Shown: positions 44,754 through 54,664, counted from the first letter of the stretch. The stretch: 64,000 nucleotides of DNA from Nitratireductor thuwali (GCF_036621415.1 NZ_CP030941.1:3532001-3596000), one strand, 5' to 3'. Notes: generated from the letters alone by a model not told the origin. Numbers and translations are program-made.

Positions 44754-45500
44754 ATGGAATGGCGTGACGACGGCATGATACTCGGGTGCCGCAGGCACGG
44801 CGAGACCAGCACGATCCTGGAGGTGATGACGGCCGCCCATGGCCGGCACCTGGGGCTGGTGCGCGGCGGCCGCTCGCGAAGGATGCAGCCCCTGCTGCAG
44901 CCTGGAAACCGGGTCGAGCTGGTCTGGCGCGCCCGGCTGGACGAGCATCTGGGCCTGTTCCAGGTCGAGCCGCTGGAGCTTCATGCCGCCCGTCTGATGG
45001 CCTCGGCCGCCGCCGTCCACGGCATCCAGCTGTTGGCCGCGCATCTGCGGCTTCTGCCCGAGCGCGACCCGCATCCCGCCCTTTATGAAACGATGTGCGT
45101 GGTGACGCGCCATCTGGACGAGCCGCGCATCGCGGGGTCGCTGATGGCCAGGTTCGAACTTGCGGTGCTGGAAGAACTCGGCTTCGGCCTGGACCTTTCC
45201 CGTTGCGCCCTGACCGGCGCGCGCGAGGGGCTGGCATTCGTGTCGCCGAAGACGGGCAGGGCGGTGACGAGGGAGGCAGGCCAGCCATGGGCCGACAAGC
45301 TGCTGCCGTTGCCTGAACTCCTCGGTTCCGGGTCTCGGGCCGAAGGCGATGCCGGCGGGCTCGCCGACGCCTTCGGCCTGACCGGGCATTTTCTCAATCG
45401 CAACGTCTACGAGCCGCGCGGGATCGAAGCGCCCGATTCCCGCGCGGGCTTCCTGTCCGCCCTGGCCCGCGCTCTGGCCAAGGGCGAGAACGCGGCCTGA
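44754..45500 (+). CDS. recO: DNA repair protein RecO
   Basis: The product is 248 aa. It loads RecA at gaps with RecR. The OB-fold N-terminus is [20 protein letters not shown] and [20 protein letters not shown]; the helical C-terminal part has [21 protein letters not shown]. The zinc-ribbon Cys set of many RecO proteins is reduced to one Cys here, usual for this group as far as I recall. It ends 3 bp before the stop of the convergent phosphatase gene. Confidence 0.95.
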   Translation: MEWRDDGMILGCRRHGETSTILEVMTAAHGRHLGLVRGGRSRRMQPLLQPGNRVELVWRARLDEHLGLFQVEPLELHAARLMASAAAVHGIQLLAAHLRLLPERDPHPALYETMCVVTRHLDEPRIAGSLMARFELAVLEELGFGLDLSRCALTGAREGLAFVSPKTGRAVTREAGQPWADKLLPLPELLGSGSRAEGDAGGLADAFGLTGHFLNRNVYEPRGIEAPDSRAGFLSALARALAKGENAA

Positions 45501-45503
45501 GCG

Positions 45504-47471
45504 TCAGGCGATCTTACCGCCGCCCTGCTTGGTGACGACGAGCAAGGACGGGCGCACCGGCAGCTTCTCGTCGAAATCCGGCCAGCGGGTCGCCGGGTTC
45601 TCGAAAGTGGCTAACCCCTCGTCGCCCGGATGCTGCACGGCGAGGAACAGCGTCTCGCCGCTCGGCGTGAAGTAGGGACCGCACATTTCCGCGCCCACGG
45701 GAACGCGGAAGAAGAGCTTGGACGTGCCCCGCGCCTCGCCGTCCGTGTCGACGGCCCACAACCCGTCGGCACGTCCGGTTTTGCTCTGGCTGTTGCCGTC
45801 GGTGGAGACCCACAGCCTGCCGTCCGCGTCGATGGCGCAGTTGTCGGGCATGCCGAACCAGCCGTTCTCGCTGGTGGCAGGGGAGAATGTCGCGCCCACC
45901 TCGGCAATGGACGGATCGCCGCATTTGAGCAGGATTTCCCATGTCGACCTGGTCGAAGCGAAATCGCCGTCCGTTTCGGTGATCTCGATGATATGGCCGA
46001 AGGCATTGTCCGGGCGCGGGTTGGCCGCGTTGACTTCGTCGGCCTTGCGCCGCGTGTTGTTGGTCAGCATGCAGTAGACCTTGCCGGTCGCGGCGTTCGG
46101 CTGCACGTCTTCCGGGCGGTCCATCTTGGTGGCGCCCAGAAGGTCGGCCGCCCGCCGCGTCTCGATCAGAACGTCCGCCTGGCTTTCGAACCCGTTCTGC
46201 GCCGTCAGCGGGCCCTCGCCATGGACCAGCGGCAGCCACTCCATCGTGCCGTCCTCGTCGAAGCGCGCGACATAGAGCGTGCCTTCGTCGAGAAGGTCGA
46301 GATTGGCGCTGCGGTCGTCCGGGTTGAAGGTGCCGGCCGTGACGAACTTATAGACATAGTCGAAACGCTCGTCGTCGCCCGAATAGCAGACCACGCGGCC
46401 ATCGCCATTGACGACGGTTTCGCAGCCTTCGTGCTTGAAACGGCCGAGCGCGGTGCGCTTTTTCGGCGTCGAATTGGGGTCCATGACGTCCACCTCGACG
46501 ATCCAGCCGAAACGGTTCGGCTCGTTCGGTTCCTTCGACACGTCGAAGCGGTCGTGGAAGGAGGCCCAATTGTACCAGCCGCCCGGCGCGCCGACGCGCT
46601 TGTAGTTCTCCTCTTCCCGGTGGCCGGCCGGCAGTTCGCCGCCGAAATAGCCGTGGAAGTTTTCCTCCGCCATCAGGTAGGTGCCCCAGGGGGTGACGCC
46701 GCCGGCGCAATTGTTCAGCGTGCCGAAGACCTTCGTGCCGGACGGGTCGGCATTCGTCTTCACCCGGTCATGGCCGGCTACCGGGCCTGAAAGCGCCATT
46801 TCCGTGTTGACGGTGATGCGGCGGTTGTGGGGGCTGTCGAGCACCGGCTGCCATTTGCCGTTTTCGCCCTTGCGGATCTCGATGACCGTGCCGCCATGGG
46901 CGGCCATCTCGATATCGACCAGCTCCCTGGTGTAGTCGCCCATCTCCACCTTGTCGTCGACCACTTTGGCAAGGCCGGGGAACATCAATTCGCCATTGGT
47001 GTATTCGTGGTTGACCGCAAGGATGCCGCGATCCTCCGCCCCGTCGAGCGGGATGAAGCCGACATAGTCGTTGTTGTAGCCGAACTGCTTGGCCTGGGCG
47101 TCGGCGCTCTGGTTCATCGGATCGAAATCAGGGGCGTCAGGCAGTACCTTGTCGCCCCAGCGCAGCAGAATGTCGGCGTCGTAGCCATCGGCGATATGGT
47201 GCGTTTCATCGACGCCGGCGGTCGCCTCGGTGAAGTCGAATGCCGAGGCGGCGGCGGCTTGCGCCTTGCCGGCGAGCAGCGCCATCGGGCTGACGGTCGC
47301 GCCGATGGCGGCCACGGCAAGCGAGCCGCCGAGGAAACCGCGGCGCGAATAGCGGCGGTTGATGATATCGCCCATTGTCGGGTTGGACGTGTCGTTGCGG
47401 CCGATATCCTCGGACTCCTCGCGGATGTCGGTCGGCGTCTTGATTTCGGTTGGGTCGACGTGCTCGTTCAT
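45504..47471 (-). CDS. PhoX-family (DUF839) phosphatase, Tat-exported
   Basis: The product is 655 aa. It belongs to the PhoX/DUF839 alkaline phosphatase-like group that uses calcium and iron, acting in the periplasm. The N-terminus holds the Tat motif SRRGFLGGS (Arg43–Arg44) with a hydrophobic stretch and AQAAAA cleavage. Family text includes GILAVNHEYTNGELMFPG, NNCAGGVTPWGTYLMAEENF, GWIVEVDVMDP and HEGCETVVNGDGRVVCYSGD. The start at 47471 follows GAGGAGAGG. A phosphate-starvation role is likely, but I see no Pho box. Confidence 0.9.
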   Translation of the reverse strand: MNEHVDPTEIKTPTDIREESEDIGRNDTSNPTMGDIINRRYSRRGFLGGSLAVAAIGATVSPMALLAGKAQAAAASAFDFTEATAGVDETHHIADGYDADILLRWGDKVLPDAPDFDPMNQSADAQAKQFGYNNDYVGFIPLDGAEDRGILAVNHEYTNGELMFPGLAKVVDDKVEMGDYTRELVDIEMAAHGGTVIEIRKGENGKWQPVLDSPHNRRITVNTEMALSGPVAGHDRVKTNADPSGTKVFGTLNNCAGGVTPWGTYLMAEENFHGYFGGELPAGHREEENYKRVGAPGGWYNWASFHDRFDVSKEPNEPNRFGWIVEVDVMDPNSTPKKRTALGRFKHEGCETVVNGDGRVVCYSGDDERFDYVYKFVTAGTFNPDDRSANLDLLDEGTLYVARFDEDGTMEWLPLVHGEGPLTAQNGFESQADVLIETRRAADLLGATKMDRPEDVQPNAATGKVYCMLTNNTRRKADEVNAANPRPDNAFGHIIEITETDGDFASTRSTWEILLKCGDPSIAEVGATFSPATSENGWFGMPDNCAIDADGRLWVSTDGNSQSKTGRADGLWAVDTDGEARGTSKLFFRVPVGAEMCGPYFTPSGETLFLAVQHPGDEGLATFENPATRWPDFDEKLPVRPSLLVVTKQGGGKIA

Positions 47472-47561
47472 GTCTGCCTCTCCTCGATGGGGAATATCCA
47501 CGGAGACGCAATAGGGCGCGTCTATTGCAGCCGCATGACAGCCATGCGGTCCGTGAACAGC

Positions 47562-48803
47562 CTATTCCGCCGGTGCCAGAACGGGCCTGTCCACAGGCTG
47601 CTCCTTGATCGGCCAGTGGACGGCCGCGGCGAACAGGCCCAGCGCCACGCCGAGCCACCAGACGGGATCATAGGAGCCGAACTTATCGTAAAGATAGCCG
47701 CCCAGCCAGACCCCCAGGAACGAGCCGATCTGGTGGGAGAAGAACACCAGCCCGCCCAGCATGCCGAGATAGCGCGTGCCGAACATGACCGCGACCAGCG
47801 CATTGGTCGGCGGCACGGTGGAGAGCCACAAAAGCCCCATCACGATGGCGAAGATGACGACGGTGGTCGGCGTCTGCGGGAACAAGAGGAACGCGGTGAC
47901 GGCGACGGAGCGCGCGATATAGATCCAGGCCAGGAAAATGGGCTTGGAATAGCGCTGGCCGATGAAGCCGGAGGCGAGCGAACCGATGATGTTGAAGAAG
48001 CCGATCAGCGCCAGCGCGATCACCGCATAGCGCGCATCGATGCCGAGATCGCCGATATAGGCGGGAAAATGGGCGGTGATGAAGGCGACCTGGAAACCGC
48101 AGACGAAAAAACCCGAGACCAGGAGAACGAAGCTGCGATGCGCAAAGGCCTCACGCAGGGCGGCGCCGAAGGTCTGCTCCATCTCGACGGCCCTGGGCAC
48201 GCGCCCGCTGGACGAATTGCCGACCAGTGGAATGGCAAGCAGCGGCACCACCAGCATCGCGATGCCCATATAGACCAGCGTGTCGGACCAGCCGAAAGTG
48301 TCGATCAGCGCCTGGCTGATCGGCGCGAAGATGAACATGCCGGCGGAGCCGGCTGCGGTGCCGATGCCGAACACCAGGCTGCGGTTCTCGGCCGTCACGT
48401 TGCGGGCAAAGGCGGCAAGCACGATGCTGAAGGAGCCCGACGCGATGCCGAGCCCCACCAGCACGCCGCCGCTGATATGCAGCATCGTCTCGCTCGTCGC
48501 CGTGGCCATGAGGATGAGGCCGGCGGCATACAGAAGGCCTGACATGGCCATCACCCGCCAAGTGCCGAACCGATCGGCTATCGCGCCGAAAATGGGCTGC
48601 CCCACACCCCAGAGGAGGTTCTGTATGGCCATCGCCAGCCCGAAAGTCGTGCGGTCCCATCCGCGATCCTCCAGCATGGGAAGCTGGAAAAAGCCCATCG
48701 CCGAGCGCGGCCCGAAAGTCATCGCGGCGATGATGCAGCCGCAGATCACGATGAGCCACGGAAAGCCGACGGCGGCGGGGCGGGCGGTTGCAGCTTGCGA
48801 CAT
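47562..48803 (-). CDS. MFS transporter
   Basis: The product is a 413-aa inner-membrane carrier with 12 predicted helices. MFS motif A variant is FGAIADRFGTWRVM between helices 2 and 3. The second half repeats a weaker form at FIGQRYSKPIFLAW. The sequence type (FGPRSAMGFFQLPMLEDRGW) resembles the oxalate/formate- and monocarboxylate-type group of MFS carriers. The start at 48803 is preceded by GAGGA. It is upstream of the phosphatase gene by 90 bp on the same strand. Substrate unknown. Confidence 0.87.
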   Translation of the reverse strand: MSQAATARPAAVGFPWLIVICGCIIAAMTFGPRSAMGFFQLPMLEDRGWDRTTFGLAMAIQNLLWGVGQPIFGAIADRFGTWRVMAMSGLLYAAGLILMATATSETMLHISGGVLVGLGIASGSFSIVLAAFARNVTAENRSLVFGIGTAAGSAGMFIFAPISQALIDTFGWSDTLVYMGIAMLVVPLLAIPLVGNSSSGRVPRAVEMEQTFGAALREAFAHRSFVLLVSGFFVCGFQVAFITAHFPAYIGDLGIDARYAVIALALIGFFNIIGSLASGFIGQRYSKPIFLAWIYIARSVAVTAFLLFPQTPTTVVIFAIVMGLLWLSTVPPTNALVAVMFGTRYLGMLGGLVFFSHQIGSFLGVWLGGYLYDKFGSYDPVWWLGVALGLFAAAVHWPIKEQPVDRPVLAPAE

Positions 48804-49052
48804 GAAGAAGTTCCTCACCTACGGCGCGGCCTTGCGACCGCTGGATGGCGGCACGACCGGATTCATCTCCGACGCCGGCGCAGACGTGCCGCCCCCGAAG
48901 CGTCGACAGACGCTATACTAGCCGGGCCGAAAATCCACACAATTGAAATGAATGACGCTCTGGGTTCAACGAAATTGATGCATGGCTTCAACGTTTCGGA
49001 CCCTTGCCGGATGCGCCATGCACAGGCCGCAAGCGCATCCGGAGGAGCGCTT

Positions 49053-49934
49053 TCAGCTTTTTCGTGCTGAGATGCGCTTGGGTTGGGGGGCTTCCGCCGG
49101 CACGAAGTGCACGTCGCGCTGCGGGAAGGGGATGGTGATGCCCTTGGCGTCGAAGGCTTCCTTCGCGGCCTTGGTGAGATCGAACTGGACCGGCCAGAAA
49201 TTGCTCGCCGCCGTCCAGTAACGCAGCGTCACCACCACGGCGCTGTCGCCGAGATCCTTGACAAGCACCTCCGGCTCGGGGACCCCCATCACGCGATCAT
49301 CGCTGCGCGCAAGCTCCATCAGCGTGTCGTGCGCGAGATTGATGTCGTCGCTGTAGCTTATGCCGATATCGAGATCGAAGCGGCGTGTGGGGTTGCGCGA
49401 ATAGTTGGTGACGGCCTTGTTCCACAGCTCGCTGTTGGGGGCGAGCACATAGAGCCCGTCGAACGTCGTCAGCTCGGTTGCGAACAGGCCGATCTCCTCG
49501 ATGGTGCCCGCTATGCCGCTGGCATCGACATATTCGCCGACCCGGAACGGCCGCAGGACAAGGAGCATGATGCCGGCGGCGACATTCTGCAGGGTACCCT
49601 GGAGAGCAAGCCCGATCGCAAGACCGGCCGCGCCGAGCGCGGCGAGTATGCTGGCGGTCTGGACGCCGAACTGCGCCAGAACCGTGACGCCGACCATGAT
49701 GAGAACAGCGTATCGAACGACCTTCGAGAGAAAGCGGCAAAGGGTCTGGTCGAAGGTGTGCATCCGCGAAAGCGCACGACCGACCGCGCGCTCCAGATAG
49801 CCGGCGACGATGAAGCCGGCGAAGATAAGAATGATGGCGCCTATGACCGAGAAGGCATATTCGACTGCGAATGCGCTGGCTTGTGCCAGCGCGGCTTCGC
49901 CCGCGGTCAGCATGGCGGCGGTATCGATTTCCAT
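49053..49934 (-). CDS. Small-conductance mechanosensitive channel (MscS family)
   Basis: The product is a 293-aa inner-membrane channel that opens on hypo-osmotic shock. Three N-terminal helices; the pore helix TM3 has the Gly/Ala pattern GLAIGLALQGTLQNVAAG. A cytoplasmic beta domain follows (FRVGEYVDASGIAGTIEEIG, LFATELTTFDG, VLAPNSELWNKAVTNYSRNP). The start at 49934 has GGAGA; a TTG further up (49952) is less likely. Confidence 0.92.
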   Translation of the reverse strand: MEIDTAAMLTAGEAALAQASAFAVEYAFSVIGAIILIFAGFIVAGYLERAVGRALSRMHTFDQTLCRFLSKVVRYAVLIMVGVTVLAQFGVQTASILAALGAAGLAIGLALQGTLQNVAAGIMLLVLRPFRVGEYVDASGIAGTIEEIGLFATELTTFDGLYVLAPNSELWNKAVTNYSRNPTRRFDLDIGISYSDDINLAHDTLMELARSDDRVMGVPEPEVLVKDLGDSAVVVTLRYWTAASNFWPVQFDLTKAAKEAFDAKGITIPFPQRDVHFVPAEAPQPKRISARKS

Positions 49935-50173
49935 GTACAAGTCTCCGTTCAACCTTATGGGTTAGGCCAGTCGTTGTCCGCCCGCCTGAGGCCGCAGCCG
50001 TTCCCGCGTCATTTCCGCTTCGACGCCGGACTGCTGCAATTCGGCCCTGATGGCGTTTTACGCCAAAGTGGCAAATAAAGCATTGCCACGACGCCCGTCC
50101 GACAAATTCTCTGTTCTCCGCCGGCGGCGGCAATGCTAAGAGGGGGCAAATCTATGGGGCCAACCGCCAGCAA

Positions 50174-51280
50174 ATGAGTGCCGACATTCGTCCGGCCCGC
50201 GCGTCCGACATCGACGCGCTCGTCACCATCGAGAACACCGTTTTCGATACGGATCGCATTTCGCGGCGTTCCTTCCGTCAGCATGTCGAGAGCGATTCGG
50301 CCACACTTCTGGTGGCCGAGGAGGATGCCTCGCTGGCCGGCTATTGCCTGGTGCTCTATCGCAAGGGCAGCGGTGTCGCCCGGCTTTATTCCATCGCCGT
50401 TTCCCCGCAAAGCGCCGGCTCGGGCGTCGGGCGCCTGCTGCTCGAGGCTGCCGAACATGCGGCCTATGCGCATGAGCGCCTGGTCCTGCGGCTGGAGGTG
50501 CGTGAGGACAACAGCCGCGCCATAGGCCTTTACGAGAAGGCCGGCTACCGCCGCATAGGCAGGGAAGAGGACTATTACGAGGACGGCGCGGCGGCGCTGC
50601 GCTACGAAAAGCTACTGCGCGGCCAGGTATCGCCCCATGCCGGCGTGCCCTATTACGAGCAGACGGCGGATTTTACCTGCGGCCCGGCCTGCCTGATGAT
50701 GGCCAAGGCCCGGTTCGACCCCGCGTTCAAGCCGAGCCCCATCCTCGAGGTAAGGCTGTGGCGGCAGGCCACCACCGTTTTCATGATGTCGGGGCCGGGC
50801 GGCTGCGAGCCCTTCGGCCTTGCCGTGGCGGCGGTCGATCTCGGCCTTGCCGCCCGCATCATGGTATCGCGCAAGGGGCCCTTGTTCCTGGATTCGGTGC
50901 GCGACGAGGAAAAGCGCCGGGTAATGCGGCTGGCGCAACTCGACTTCCGCAACCGGGCCCGTGCGCTCGCCATACCGGTTTCGGACCGCGCGTTCACGCT
51001 GGACGACATCCGCGATGCGCTGCAGCGTGGCGCGCTCGTGGCCGTCCTGATCAGCGGCTATCTGATGTTCGGCAAGAAAGTGCCGCACTGGGTCCTGGCG
51101 ATCGGCGACGACGGCGGCCATATATTCGTGCATGATCCCTGGGTGGAGGACGAGCGTGGCGAGACCGCCGCCGACGCCGCGAACATTCCGATCCCCCACG
51201 CTTCTTTCATGCGCATGGCGCAGTTCGGACGGCGCGGCCTGCGTGCGGCCGTCGTATTGGGAGACATGAAGACACGATGA
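50174..51280 (+). CDS. GNAT acetyltransferase fused to C39-like cysteine peptidase
   Basis: The product is 368 aa in two domains. Residues 1–~155 are a RimI-like GNAT domain (LYSIAVSPQSAGSGVGRLLL is the acetyl-CoA loop, LEVREDNSRAIGLYEKAGY the C-terminal strand). Residues ~160–368 are a papain-like C39/DUF3335-type peptidase with the triad Cys169 (TADFTCGPACLMM), His305 (KVPHWVLAIG) and Asp321 (FVHDPW). No membrane segments or signal. The stop overlaps the RimK-like gene by 4 bp (ATGA), so the acetyltransferase, peptidase and ligase are made together. A peptide-tailoring role is inferred from the family set. Confidence 0.88.
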   Translation: MSADIRPARASDIDALVTIENTVFDTDRISRRSFRQHVESDSATLLVAEEDASLAGYCLVLYRKGSGVARLYSIAVSPQSAGSGVGRLLLEAAEHAAYAHERLVLRLEVREDNSRAIGLYEKAGYRRIGREEDYYEDGAAALRYEKLLRGQVSPHAGVPYYEQTADFTCGPACLMMAKARFDPAFKPSPILEVRLWRQATTVFMMSGPGGCEPFGLAVAAVDLGLAARIMVSRKGPLFLDSVRDEEKRRVMRLAQLDFRNRARALAIPVSDRAFTLDDIRDALQRGALVAVLISGYLMFGKKVPHWVLAIGDDGGHIFVHDPWVEDERGETAADAANIPIPHASFMRMAQFGRRGLRAAVVLGDMKTR

Positions 51281-52737
51281 CCTGGGTCATACTTACCGGC
51301 CGTCCCGGCGACCTCGACCAGGTGGCCACGCCCCACAAGATCATCACCACCAGGGACTATCTGGCCCACCCGTCGCTGTTTCGCGGCCAGCGCCCGAAAG
51401 TCATCAATCTTTCCAACAGCTATGCCTATCAGAGCCGCGGCTACTACGCCTCGCTGCTGGCCAGCTCGCGCGGACACAAGATCATTCCTTCCGTGGAGAC
51501 GCTGATCGACCTGTCGGCGCGCAAGCTCTACGAGAATTCGTTGCCGGAGCTGGAACAGGCGCTCAACAGGTGCCGGCGCGATGTTGGCGGGACATTTCCT
51601 TCATCTGTCTCGATCTTCTTCGGCATCGGCCCCTCGCGCGCCTGGGACCGGTTTGCCCGGCTTCTGTTCGACTGGTTCCGGGCTCCGGCGCTGGAGGTGG
51701 CCATCGAGGACGGCGAGTGGGCGACCATCCGCAAGATCGGCTTTCTGCCGCTGGCGCGCATGAAGGCCGATGAAAAGGCGCGCTTCCTTTCCAATCTGGA
51801 GACCTATACCAGCCGGCAGTGGCGCGATACGAGGACCCGGACGCCGGCGCGGTACAGCTTTGCCACGCTGATCGACCCTCAGGAGGCCCTGCCGCCTTCC
51901 TCGGTCAATTCGCTCAAATACTGGTCGCGCATCGCCGGCAAGATGGGGGTCGAGGTGGAGCCGATCACCCGCAAGGATCTGCCGCGGCTCGCCAATTACG
52001 ACGCGCTGTTCATCCGCGAGACCACGTCGATCTCCAACCACACCTATCGCTTTGCCCGCCGGGCCCAGCAGGAAGGCATGCCAGTCATCGACGATCCGAT
52101 GTCGATGATCCGCTGCACGAACAAGGTCTACCTGAACGAGTTGATGACCACGCACCGGGTCCCGGTGCCGCCGACCATGATGATTTCCGGTCCCGCCGAC
52201 CTGCAGGCGGCAGCCGACACGCTGGGTTTCCCCATCGTCCTGAAGATCCCGGACGGGGCGTTTTCGCGGGGCGTGAAGAAGGCTGCGAACATGGAGGAGC
52301 TGAAGCGCCTTGCGGCCACATGGCTCGAGGACTCCGATCTTCTGATCGCCCAGAAGTTCCTTCCGACCGAGTTCGACTGGCGCATCGGCGTTCTTGGCGG
52401 CGAGCCGCTGTTTTCGGTCCAGTACCTGATGGCCAAGAAGCATTGGCAGATCGTCAATCACGAAAGGCGCGGCAAGCCGGACGAGGGCGGCTTCCGCAGC
52501 TTCACCATCAAGGAAACGCCGCCCGAGGTGATCGACATAGCAGTGCGCGCCGCCCGCTGCATCGGCAACGGCCTTTATGGCGTCGACCTGAAGGAAACGA
52601 GCGAAGGCGTTTATGTCATCGAGGTCAATGACAATCCGAATCTCGACCATGGCTGCGAGGATGCGGGCGAGAAGGATGCGGTCTGGGTCAAGCTGACCCA
52701 ATGGTTCATCGACCGTCTGGATCGACAGGCGCGATAA
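51277..52737 (+). CDS. RimK-family ATP-grasp ligase with RLAN N-terminal domain
   Basis: The product is 486 aa. The N-terminal ~200 residues are the RimK-like-associated domain (DLDQVATPHKIITTRDYLAH, FFGIGPSRAWDRFARLLFDW). The C-terminal half is an ATP-grasp amino-acid or peptide ligase: FIRETTSISNHTYRFARRAQ, TLGFPIVLKIPDGAFSRGV, LIAQKFLPTEFDWRIGVLGG and the metal-binding VIEVNDNPNLDHGCED. It is expected to form amide bonds using ATP on a carboxylate of a peptide or protein. It is translationally coupled to the GNAT–C39 gene; together they form a conserved pair. Confidence 0.9.
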   Translation: MTWVILTGRPGDLDQVATPHKIITTRDYLAHPSLFRGQRPKVINLSNSYAYQSRGYYASLLASSRGHKIIPSVETLIDLSARKLYENSLPELEQALNRCRRDVGGTFPSSVSIFFGIGPSRAWDRFARLLFDWFRAPALEVAIEDGEWATIRKIGFLPLARMKADEKARFLSNLETYTSRQWRDTRTRTPARYSFATLIDPQEALPPSSVNSLKYWSRIAGKMGVEVEPITRKDLPRLANYDALFIRETTSISNHTYRFARRAQQEGMPVIDDPMSMIRCTNKVYLNELMTTHRVPVPPTMMISGPADLQAAADTLGFPIVLKIPDGAFSRGVKKAANMEELKRLAATWLEDSDLLIAQKFLPTEFDWRIGVLGGEPLFSVQYLMAKKHWQIVNHERRGKPDEGGFRSFTIKETPPEVIDIAVRAARCIGNGLYGVDLKETSEGVYVIEVNDNPNLDHGCEDAGEKDAVWVKLTQWFIDRLDRQAR

Positions 52738-52752
52738 TGAGCGCGCGCTTGC

Positions 52753-53370
52753 CTATCGTGGCTTGTTCCGCAATTTCTCTATCAGCATGAACCGCGCGAG
52801 AAACGCCTTCTGCGCGCGCCGCGCCGGCTGCGGCTTCAGCTCGAGCCTGTCGGCGGAAAAGCCGCGCGGGCGGCCGAAGAAGCGGGCGGCCTCCGCTTCG
52901 GCGAATTCGGCCAGGCGCGTTGCCTCGAAGAAGGCGGCGATGCGGTCGGCGCGCTTGATTTCCTGGGCCAACTTGGCCGGCATGTCGGGCGGCAGCGCGA
53001 AGCGGAGGTGGATGGCGCGCTGGAGCCGTTTCTCCACCGACTTGTAGTCTTCGCCCAATGTCGCCTTGAACGGCGATATCATGTCGCCGATCACATATTC
53101 CGGTGCGTCGTGCAGCAGCGCAGCCAACGCCCAATCGGCCGAGGCGGCCGGGTTGTTGATGCGGAAGATCTCTTCCACCAGCAGCGAATGCTGGGCGACG
53201 GAAAAGGCGTGGTCGCCCTTCGTCTGCCCGTTCCAGCGGGCCACCCGGGCCAGGCCATGGGCGATGTCGGCGACTTCGATGTCGAGCGGCGAGGGGTCGA
53301 GCAGGTCCAGCCGCCGGCCGGAGAGCATGCGCTGCCAGGCGCGCGGCTTTCCGCTCACCCGTTGCGCCAT
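52753..53370 (-). CDS. HD-domain hydrolase (YfbR-like 5'-nucleotidase)
   Basis: The product is a 205-aa metal-dependent phosphohydrolase. HD residues appear as FSVAQHSLLVEEI (His), ALLHDAPEYVIGD (His-Asp) and a later Asp in IKRADRIAAF. This layout matches YfbR-type deoxynucleoside 5'-monophosphatases. Its start overlaps the stop of the YgfZ gene by 1 nt, so the two are one operon. The C-terminus is basic. Confidence 0.88.
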   Translation of the reverse strand: MAQRVSGKPRAWQRMLSGRRLDLLDPSPLDIEVADIAHGLARVARWNGQTKGDHAFSVAQHSLLVEEIFRINNPAASADWALAALLHDAPEYVIGDMISPFKATLGEDYKSVEKRLQRAIHLRFALPPDMPAKLAQEIKRADRIAAFFEATRLAEFAEAEAARFFGRPRGFSADRLELKPQPARRAQKAFLARFMLIEKLRNKPR

Positions 53371-54206
53371 CAGGCGGTCTCGCCGTTCAAGGAGAAGCCG
53401 GCATAGGCCGGCACGCTGAGCGAAACGGGTACATCCCCGGCGGTGATGGGCGCCGCCCGCGCATTGGCTTCGGCCACCCGGTCGACGCGCACGATGGCAA
53501 GCCCATCCTGCCCCTCGACGGTTCCCAGCGACCCGGCGGCACGCCCATCGGCCGAAACCGCGGTGCCGGGCGGGGGCAGGGGGCTATCGGCACGCACGAT
53601 CACCAGCCGGCGCCTTGCCGTGCCCCGGTGCTGCATGCGCGAGACGACTTCCTGGCCGACATAGCAGCCCTTCTTCAGGCCGACGCCGGCATTCTGGTCG
53701 AACAGGACGTCGTGAGGAAATGCGTCGCCCAACGCATAGTCCGTGCCGCTTTCGGCCACGCCGTGGACGATCCGCAAACGCTCCCAAAGGCTTCGCTCGT
53801 CGCTTGCGGCAGGCGGCGGACCGTAGAGACGGCGGACATTCAGGCTCTGCGGGAAACGTTCGTCGGCGACCCCGTCGCCTGCTGAATCATTTTCCCAGGA
53901 AACGGTCACGTGTTCCTGATCCTCAACGGAAATCTGCGCCTTGGCCCTCAGCCGGTAGAGCATAAGGCGCTTGACCAGGTCGTCCGTCACGTCCTTGCGG
54001 AAATCGATCCGGAAGCTGTCTTCCCCCGCGCGTGAAACGATGAAGTCGAAGAGGATCTTGCCCTGCGGCGTCAGCAGCGCGCCGGGGCGCGCCTTGCCGG
54101 GCGCCAGCGACGACAGGTCGGTGGTGATGATGTTCTGCAGGAAGCTTTCGGCTTCCGGCCCCGCCACGGAAATGACGGCGCGATCTGAAAGATGAATCGT
54201 CGGCAT
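53370..54206 (-). CDS. ygfZ: YgfZ/GcvT-domain folate-binding protein
   Basis: The product is 278 aa. YgfZ uses tetrahydrofolate to support assembly or repair of certain Fe–S enzymes. The signature KGCYVGQEVVSRMQHRGTAR is intact with its Cys. The N-terminal part (DRAVISVAGPEAESFLQNII) and RIVHGVAESGTDY are typical. It is the first gene of the operon with the HD hydrolase. Confidence 0.92.
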   Translation of the reverse strand: MPTIHLSDRAVISVAGPEAESFLQNIITTDLSSLAPGKARPGALLTPQGKILFDFIVSRAGEDSFRIDFRKDVTDDLVKRLMLYRLRAKAQISVEDQEHVTVSWENDSAGDGVADERFPQSLNVRRLYGPPPAASDERSLWERLRIVHGVAESGTDYALGDAFPHDVLFDQNAGVGLKKGCYVGQEVVSRMQHRGTARRRLVIVRADSPLPPPGTAVSADGRAAGSLGTVEGQDGLAIVRVDRVAEANARAAPITAGDVPVSLSVPAYAGFSLNGETA

Positions 54207-54250
54207 GGGGATTTTTTCTCAATCTTGCGGGCAAACTGCAAGGGGGGCGG

Positions 54251-54664
54251 TCAGCGGCCGCGGCGGGCCCGCAGTTGCGCGGCGATCGCCGCCAGCCTTT
54301 CTGCCCCCTTGGCGCTGATTCCGCCGGCCGCATAGTCGCGTCGGACCGCTTCCTCGATGTCTCCGGCGACCCGGTCCAGCGTGCCGGCTTCCTCGTCATG
54401 CGTGTCGAAAAGGTTGATCCACCGATCGGTGTCGCGGCCGAATCCCATCAGCCGGTCGAAGGCGTGTTCGGGATCGCGGGAGGAGAATATGCCGATGGCA
54501 CCGGCCGCGATCGAAAGCGGGCTCATCACGACATCGCGGAAACCGTCGGCCAGAAGCTTCACCTGGAAGAGGACGATGCGGCGTATCAGCCGGATGCGGC
54601 CGCCGCGGCGGCTGCGCGAGGGCGCCAGATCGGCGGTCTGCGAAAGGCTCGGCGAATGAGGCAT
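54251..54664 (-). CDS. Hypothetical protein (137 aa)
   Basis: A soluble or weakly membrane-associated protein of unknown function, with a basic N-terminus (PSRSRRGGRIRLIRRIVLFQ), one hydrophobic segment (VMSPLSIAAGAIGIF) and an acidic C-terminal half. AGGAAGGGG precedes the ATG at 54664. Codon use is normal for the window. Same strand as ygfZ, 44 bp upstream of it. I recall similar proteins in Phyllobacteriaceae but no domain name. Confidence 0.7.
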   Translation of the reverse strand: MPHSPSLSQTADLAPSRSRRGGRIRLIRRIVLFQVKLLADGFRDVVMSPLSIAAGAIGIFSSRDPEHAFDRLMGFGRDTDRWINLFDTHDEEAGTLDRVAGDIEEAVRRDYAAGGISAKGAERLAAIAAQLRARRGR

